NCBI GenBank assembly: GCA_018398575.1
Contig: JAGTXZ010000019.1
Coordinates: forward strand, 2,294,001-2,358,000
Source of the DNA: Ampelomyces quisqualis
Lineage: Eukaryota > Ascomycota > Dothideomycetes > Pleosporales > Phaeosphaeriaceae
Length of the DNA stretch: 64,000 bases
Direction: 5' to 3'
The position numbers and the translations under genes are program-made. The notes under the pieces were generated by a model, which ran no database searches, was not told where the DNA came from, and saw nothing but the letters and a program-made list of their open reading frames with translations. Below are positions 58,101-64,000 of the stretch, in pieces (position 1 is the stretch's first letter; each line of letters begins with the position of its first letter).

Positions 58101-59139
58101 CCTTCTGAAAGTGTTCTTAGACGTAGGCCTTAGTAGCTTTAAGCTCCTCCTAATTCTGCTTGTACAAGGGACTAAACGCATTTAGTAATAGTTCTTTAAG
58201 GACAATCTTGTAATTATACAGACAGTAAGGAGGCAATTAATTAGCTGCTAACTTGCTAAATATATTCTAATACTAGGAGTAGCAGGCAGGTAATCTCTTA
58301 TCTAATTAGCTTTGATTGTCTGCGTTGTCCTTAGAGGCAAGGATCCTGTTAATCTTATAGAGGCTTGTTGTAAAGAACTTGTTCTAGGGCTTCTTTATAA
58401 TAAAGTAAAATGCATTGGCAGAAATAAGAGCTATGCAGGTGCTTAGAAGGGATTTAGACTCTAAGCGGGTTTGCTTGGCTAGGGTATAAAGAATCTCTGA
58501 GATTTTTTAGGCTAATAGGAGCTTTAAGCATCCCTTGATACAATAAATAGAAGAAGAAGAACAGTAAGAACTGTTTTAGATACAATAGTCTTCTTTCTCC
58601 TATAGGGCGTTGCGTTGTTGCATATTAAGATAGACAGTAGCTAGCACTGTAGCTTAATGTAGAATAGTAGGAATAGGGGGTAAAGGATTGTATAAACAGG
58701 GGTACTTAGATAGCCAAATAAACTGTAACCTATCTATGTCTAATTGAATCTTAAATTGTCTTAACTATTAGAGGCTAAGTATACAATCCTAAGACCTAAG
58801 ATTAAGGATAAGGAATAGACAGTTTAAAATCTTTTAGCTATTAATATTTAAGTGTAGTTAAATATATTAAGTAACTAAAGAAGTAATCTAATCCTTAAAG
58901 CTGCGCACCTAAACCTAGAAGGGGAGCTTCTAGATAGGTTGCTGCAAGGCTTTAGAAACAGATAAAACAATTTGTAAATTTAAAAATAAGAAACTTTAAG
59001 CACTAGTGTTAACAAGAGTATTAAGGCGTAAGCTAAGGCCTTAGTTGTAAAGAAGCGTAGGCATAAGGAAATAGGGACTGCGAAACAAATAGGAAAGGTT
59101 AAGGTAGAATAGATCGTAACAGCTTAGGCCTAGGGAGTA
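55200..59139 (-). pseudogene. A3 pol (integrase, RNase H, RT) and C-terminal gag
   Basis: Reverse-complement reading gives the same domain order as A1. The RT active-site box is again Asn-Asn (near 57712-57731), and LNRDIRICVDY-type RT sequence is at about 58010. The zinc-knuckle part of gag lies beyond the break. Several frames keep TGG and CAG codons lost in A2. The far end is cut by the hAT at 59140. Confidence 0.85.
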
Positions 59140-59149
59140 CAGCGGTAAA

Positions 59150-59220
59150 TAAGTAGGGGTTGGGTTAGAGTAGGGTACCTTTACGTAAGACCCTATACCT
59201 AACCCAACCCCTACCCATTT
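59150..59220. repeat. Hairpin at the hAT terminus
   Basis: AGTAGGGGTTGGGTTAGAG (from 59151) pairs with CTAACCCAACCCCTACC (59198-59218) around a short loop, with further matches GTAGGGT/ACCCTAT. A third imperfect arm (GTAGAGGTTGGGTTAGAG) lies near 59240. Subterminal repeats of this kind commonly bind hAT transposases. Confidence 0.7.
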
Positions 59221-59699
59221 AATTAACGCTAAAAGTAGGTAGAGGTTGGGTTAGAGGTATCAATTGCGGGTTAAGGTTAGGTTGCATAAGTTTTGCGCGA
59301 TTAAATAAAATTTGAAGTATGTATCCACTAATCTTATAAAATTAGGTTTCTAAATATATAGTTAATTTTACAGGGGCAAAAACTATGCTAGGGATATCAA
59401 AAATAGCACAGTAATCACAAATTTTTATCACAATAAAGAGGAAATAAGGTCTTTATTTCTAATATACATAAAAGTAGAGGATTCTAAATCTCCTACACAA
59501 TTGCCTAATAAGAGCTAAACTTCTGATAGTACCTAAGCGCAAGGCTAACATCCTTTGCCTGTATAGTAACTCTTTTTGCGTAGATTGCATTTATATTTGT
59601 ATCTATATTTAGTTAGAATTTGTCAAAAAAACGGGGTTAGGAAACAAACCCTCAAAAAAACCAACTATATAGGCCTCAGCAGCCTCTTAAACTGCCTCA

Positions 59700-60058
59700 A
59701 CAGCTAATTTTTAGAAGCGAATATCACTACTAGTAGTTTAGACGCATTCTTGAGCTATTTCGCGCAGGAGTCGCTAGAAGGGCAGCTTGCAGATGAAGAG
59801 CTTAGTAGACCTCTAGTATTAGCAGATCTCTCTAAGCGCTACAGCTTTAAGCAGTAAGTAAATAAGCGTAATAAAGAATTGTGATAACTTACTGCCTGGC
59901 TTAAGGTGCCTTTTTTTTTTTGGAGCCGCTTTTTGAGTTTTTGCGGCTGGGCTTTTCCTAGCAGATTTCCTAGCAGCCTTGCTGGCTAGGTCTTTGGCAA
60001 CTACAGTGCCCCTAGTAACAGCGTTGTTAACTTTAGATTTGCGTTTTCTTGGAGCTAT
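59700..60058 (-). pseudogene. Basic AT-hook-like protein gene in the hAT element
   Basis: On minus, ATA (60058-60056, from ATG in a TGG context) is followed by APRKRKSKVNNAVTRGTV, then AKDLASKAARKSARKSPAA and KTQKAAPKKKGTLSQA. A GTAAGT intron-like segment (59892-59845) follows, and then a Ser-rich stretch (GLLSSSSASCPSSDSCAK). The Lys/Arg/Pro/Ala composition resembles AT-hook or histone-tail-like nuclear proteins. The gene diverges from the plus-strand genes. Family and role are unknown; a second intron-like unit near 60222-60247 suggests more exons upstream. Confidence 0.4.
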
Positions 60059-60504
60059 AGTAGTAGTGTTGTAGAGTTGTAGATTTGATATTGTAATAAT
60101 TTAGGTTGTTTTGGTGCCTAGTAAATGAGCAGTGAGCAGGCTTGGCGCGGGAAATTAGATCTTAGCATGAAATTTCTGCAGGAGCTAATTTAAAACTAGC
60201 GGCGCTACTAGAAGACTAGAACGTGATAAAAAACTGTGTTAACTTACAGGCCTACCCAAAATTGCGCTAGCTTTTGTTCTAGCCATATATTAAAATTAAA
60301 GGGTAGATTTCTATAGACTTGTTTGTTGTTTATGTGAAATGGGCTGGAAGGCGGTAAGCGCGGGCGGTAGGCAGAAAGCACGCTAGTAGCCTGCGTGCGC
60401 ACAGACTAACTTACCGCGTTATTAGTTGTAGGCTGCCAAAATAAAACACTAAAGCTACACGCCCGCAATAGCAACGCGCTTTATTGCATCGCTTTATTAC
60501 ACTT

Positions 60505-61670
60505 ATTGCTATAGAATCTGTTAAGTCTGAGGAAATCAAGGTTGTTAACAAGCCTAAGGGCTTTCTGCTACCTATTCCTGTTTAAATTCTGCTAAATTTC
60601 AAGGAAGAGGAGTAGGCCCAGCTTACAATAGTAATATTCTCAGAACTTTGTTATAAATTATACTGATTTGTCTAGGGTTTTGCTTCTAGGGATAAGGAGA
60701 TTAGCTATATCCTTAACTCTTATAGTAGTAATACTCTAAAGCAAGGCCGCCTAACAAATTTCCAAGTTAACTCTAGCAGGCAACTTAGCAGCAGCGCTAT
60801 GCAATCTAGAGAGCTAGCTGCTATTGCAAAGGCTAAATCCTTAGACCAATTAGCTAAATACTAGCTTAAGAAGAAGGTTAAGAGAGGCGATAGGTACACG
60901 GCGTTGTCTTTAAGGCAACAAGTCAAGAAACTTAAGCATAAGCTTAAGGCCTAGGCAGCCAAGCGTTTTGATAGCAAGCAGTCTAGTAAGTTATCACACC
61001 TTTTTATTACGTTAGTTTTACTTACATGCAAAGCTAAGTAGTTAACGGCCTCTATTGCTTAAGTTGATTAAAAATAGAAGGCTATCTAAATCAAAATTAA
61101 TATGCGCGCCTACAACGTTGTTATAAAGGGGTCCTCTTCTGCAATTTCAGACTCAAAGCAAAAAAAATCGTTAGCTTGAGCTTACACCCGCGTTTTTGGG
61201 CCTAGTAGGGCTGTAGAGGGGATACTCTGAAAGGAGTATACTTGTAGGCTACACCTCCTTGAGAGGAATGGCTTTAAGACACTACAGGCCAAGGCTGAAT
61301 GGCTAAAATTTTGCGATAAGCTAACGCCTAACGAGTTGGCTCTAGTTACTAATTAGAATTGGCAGTAAGTTTATCACGTTATTTTATTACATACTTATTC
61401 TGACTAGTCTGCTAGGAGGCGTAAGCCTACACCCCCCTCTAAGTTTAATCAGCCTCTGCAGCTCTATAGTGATAGGCCATACGTTAAGGGACGCGATGAT
61501 ACTAAATGTAAGGAAGAGGTTAACAATTCTAGTAAAGAGCTAGAGGCATACTATAAGACACTGCCTAATAAATATAAAGATAAGGAGGATAAGGATTAGA
61601 GCAACAGCACTTAGGAGAGGTTCTCTAATAGTACTTAGGAGGGCTGTTCAGACGCTAAGTAACATGTATA
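60505..61670 (+). pseudogene. Unknown gene of the hAT element (basic, coiled-coil), with intron-like segments
   Basis: A plus frame reads KGFLLPIPVQILLNFKEEE, FQVNSSRQLSSSAMQSREL, LDQLAKYWLKKKVKRGDRY and LRQQVKKLKHKLKAWAAKR. An intron-like segment follows at 60986-61033. It continues QLTASIAQVDQKQKAIQIK and NGFKTLQAKAEWLKFCDKL, then a second segment at 61364-61407, then QPLQLYSDRPYVKGRDDTK and a Ser/Glu-rich tail ending near 61660. I do not recognise the family; the charged helices suggest DNA or protein binding. It lies just upstream of the transposase on the same strand and could be its N-terminal part or a second protein. Stops are few. Confidence 0.4.
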
Positions 61671-61935
61671 ATTAAAGTTGCTGTATATTATTGCCTAATG
61701 TAGTTAAGACTAGAAAATTTTGCTACTACTGTAAAACCTAATTTCTTAATTTCCAAAAGTTTGGCCCTACTATCTGCCCCCTAACTAGGGGAATAACGCC
61801 TCTAGCAGAACGCCTACCTCTCTTACTTAAAGTAACACTAAACTGTAGTTTTGCTATTCTATTGTTGCTGCAATTACTACCCTCTTCTTACAAGACATTG
61901 CTACTTTATTATTACATTTTTTTATTACACACATA

Positions 61936-64000
61936 GACCCAAGCGACCCCCCTTTACTTCCAGACGACCTATACCCTGATCTGCCTGAAATACTCCATGA
62001 ATTTACACTTAACGCCCCCTAAATCCTTAAGTCTGGAATCAAGAGAATAGTTACTGTCCTTAAGCGGCCAATTCAAGACAATGCTACTGTATGTGCTGCA
62101 TAGGATGCCTGGTAGCAGAACACGTTATAGGCCTAAGACCCTAATAATTCTAATCCTTAATAGGGTAGAGCCAAACGTTCTGCTATTATATAGACTTAAT
62201 TTGGAGAAGGGGCCTATATTAAAAGCAGCAAACCACACGTATATTGCCTAAACTGTAGGCACATACTTTAACACCTAACTAACAAGCACATAGAGACAAA
62301 ACACCTTAGCAACTACCTTTAGTCCAATAGTTGCAGAGAGGTTACAGAATCTATCTACACAAGGCAGCTACTCCTATTTGTTACACTATTACGTCTACAA
62401 CTCCTGCAACTGTTTACTACCTAGCAATTCAAACTAGAAATTGTACAGGTACTTCTTAATAGGAACTAGTCTTTTCAAACATTAGAGCGACCCTTATTTT
62501 GCCGCTTTGTAGAGTTTCTCTAGCCTAGCACTACTATACCCAGCTGATACAAGTTCACTCTTATGCTTCAGAAACAATACAAGCAGGTAACTAAAAACCT
62601 CCTTTCTAATCTTAGCAAATTAACAAAAATCTCAATTGCCCTTAACGCCTAGTCTGCAGCTAACTACCTAAGCTTTTTGGCTATTAAAGCCTATTATATT
62701 AACACTAGTTAGCAGATAAGGGAGGTTCTATTAGATTTTGTGCCCTTGCGTAGGCGGCACACTAGGGTTTCTATAGCATCTGATCTTATGCGGGTACTCA
62801 AAAACACAAAAACATCAAAACAATTACTAGCAGTTACCTGCGACAACGCTTTAAACAACGGTACCCTTAGCAGAAGCCTAGAAAGCAATCTTGCTAATAA
62901 GGGGGTTTCTTAGAACGCAAAGGAAAACACTATACCATGCCTTGCCTATATTATTAACCTAGTAGTGCAGGATATAATAGCCTACCTAAGGCTAACAGCC
63001 TTGCCTGAGATTAAAGGGGCTTAGCAGCTGCAACGCCATTACGTTTACTAGATTAATAATAGCATATTAGTGCCCAACTCCTTGCGAAAGGTATGTTACA
63101 CCCTTTATTACAATTCTTTATCACGCACTAAGCTCCTCTAGATCTAGGCAATTTGTATTGCTATTGATTTGTCCCCTTAACGTTTTAAACAATTCCTGAA
63201 GGTACAATCTGATGTACTGCCAAAAAATTAACTCTGTGTGATTTGAGATGTCAAGACTAGGTGGAATTTAACCTATAATATGTGCGAGCGCGCCTGCTCC
63301 CTAGCCACTTATATTAACAAGTAGCTAGAGCAAGAGATTACACTTAATTGGGCCCTGCAAGGTAGCAGCAGTAATTTATAGAATAATAACGCAGTTGCGG
63401 ACTTTAAGGACCTTAAAAGGCTTTGGCTAGCACCTGCTAAGTAGTTACACCTTAGGGCAATAACACGCATGCTAGCAAACTTCAAAACAGCTACTAACAG
63501 AATTAGTGAAAGCAACACACCTTAGGCCCTGTACATCTAGTTAATATACAACTAACTTTTTGACTTCCTAGATTAAATAACAACTAAGCTATCTAACGAG
63601 GAGGATAAGACTAGCTATTGCAAGAAGTAGCTAGCTGTAGTAAAGGCAGCAGCAGAGAAAGGCAAGAAGAAGTTGTTAAAGTATTATTTACGCACAGATA
63701 AGAAACAAGGATATCTTTACAACGTTACAACTGTCCTTAATCTATTCTAGAAGCTTACTGCATATAAGGTAGGAACTATGTTTATTACACATGTTTATTA
63801 CAGCGCACTGCTAATAACACCTAGGGTAACACATAGGGACCAGACTTTAAACGTACATACTAGCGTCAGTTCCTAGACTACATTAATTGATACAAAAACA
63901 ACCCTGCAGCAACAAACAGAGACTGCACTCTAGTTTGTCCTTTGCAACTACAGCGTCTACCTAAACACTAGTAGTTTAGGAGGCCTCCCTCTTAAACGAC
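61936..64000 (+). pseudogene. hAT transposase (interrupted; 3' end outside window)
   Basis: Frame 1 begins after a TTATTAC-pair segment with DPSDPPLLPDDLYPDLPEIL. A zinc-finger-like part follows (QFGEGAYIKSSKPHVYCLNC, then a His). Further on come the typical blocks TCDNALNNGTLSRSLESNL (Asp at 62842-62844), ENTIPCLAYIINLVVQDII, IAIDLSPQRFKQFLK and DVKTRWNLTYNMCERA (about 63246). An intron-like segment at 63091-63132 keeps the frame, and another sits at 63769-63803. TAG/TAA codons (for example near 62912) and a TGA before the TRWN motif show that it is inactive. The C-terminal dimerisation region would lie at or past the window edge. Confidence 0.8.

Larger units (their letters stand above)
53860..59139 (-). 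mobile_element. A3: minus-strand family A retrotransposon, 3' part
   Basis: The element starts with an inverted LTR (53860-54156) and follows the A1 sequence in reverse to the position matching A1 about 13552, where a hAT element interrupts it. The second LTR is outside the window. It is only lightly mutated, comparable to A1, and sits in Z2 after TATAG (53855-53859), the presumed target. Confidence 0.9.
59140..64000 (+). mobile_element. hAT-superfamily transposon, left part (right end outside window)
   Basis: Family A sequence stops at about 59137 and new sequence begins TACAGCGGTAAATAAGTAGG; CAGCGG at 59140 fits a hAT terminus (CAGNG). An 8-bp duplication (AGGGAGTA, 59132-59139) can be proposed but its partner is outside. 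Contents: a terminal region with a large hairpin, a basic minus-strand gene, a plus-strand gene of unknown function and the hAT transposase on plus. Mutation is mild, and composition is closer to the single-copy flank than to the saturated layers. Confidence 0.75.

Noticed and set aside
59155..59250. GGGTTAG-type repeats resembling telomeric DNA
   Set aside because: They occur only three times as hairpin arms at a hAT end and not as tandem TTAGGG; a subterminal repeat is the better reading.
63309..63518. 69-codon minus frame
   Set aside because: It is antisense to the hAT transposase, whose plus frame carries family motifs.

Overview
The window looks like a chromosome segment of a filamentous ascomycete (Pezizomycotina). 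At the left edge is the 3' end of an ordinary gene for an MFS monocarboxylate-type transporter (1-291). From about position 800 the rest is a transposon graveyard. It carries a very strong repeat-induced point mutation (RIP)-like signature: almost every C in a pyrimidine-C-purine context, on both strands, has become T. Coding frames survive as long stretches broken only by TAG and TAA. I saw no rRNA, tRNA or CRISPR array, and apart from the transporter no clearly intact cellular gene.

The elements are stacked like Russian dolls, and target-site duplications (TSDs) let the order be read. Names are mine. G3, a minus-strand Ty3/gypsy chromovirus (801-3222 and 43316-47630), is the oldest floor. 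A2, a gypsy of family A (LTRs 3223-3522 and 43011-43310, TSD CTTAA), sits in G3. Z1, an element of about 18.8 kb with CGTTAG termini (4232-37205, TSD TA), sits in the gag of A2. H, a second chromovirus with 282-bp LTRs (7144-21335, TSD AACTG/AACTA), sits in a minisatellite of Z1. A1, a lightly mutated full-length family A element (11733-18828, TSD ACAGA), sits in the integrase of H. To the right, an 850-bp deletion derivative of Z (44390-45239) sits in the G3 integrase. A second Z copy (Z2, from 47631) cuts the G3 reverse transcriptase, a minus-strand family A copy (A3, from 53860) cuts Z2, and a hAT element (from 59140, running off the window) cuts A3.

Three observations stand out. First, all three chromovirus families carry a convergent, antisense gene downstream of pol, reading toward pol from the 3' LTR side. 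It encodes a small protein with a Cys-x2-Cys-x6-Cys-like cluster followed by helical or basic sequence; in family A it is exactly 690 bp in three copies. These look like ambisense LTR retrotransposons. Second, Z carries a Plavaka-like (CMC/CACTA-related) transposase on minus, plus an SNF2-type helicase and a pogo/CENP-B-type transposase on plus. It has several tandem arrays and 2-bp target duplications of differing sequence. Third, the hAT element is studded with a recurring pair of TTTATYAC octamers exactly 13 bp apart, mostly inside short intron-like segments, which resembles a family of related introns.

RIP load follows the stacking order: A1, A3 and the hAT are light; H, Z, A2 and G3 are saturated. 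The main exception is the short Z derivative, which escaped. Domain identities rest on reading degenerate frames by eye, so exact gene ends inside the mutated elements are approximate.
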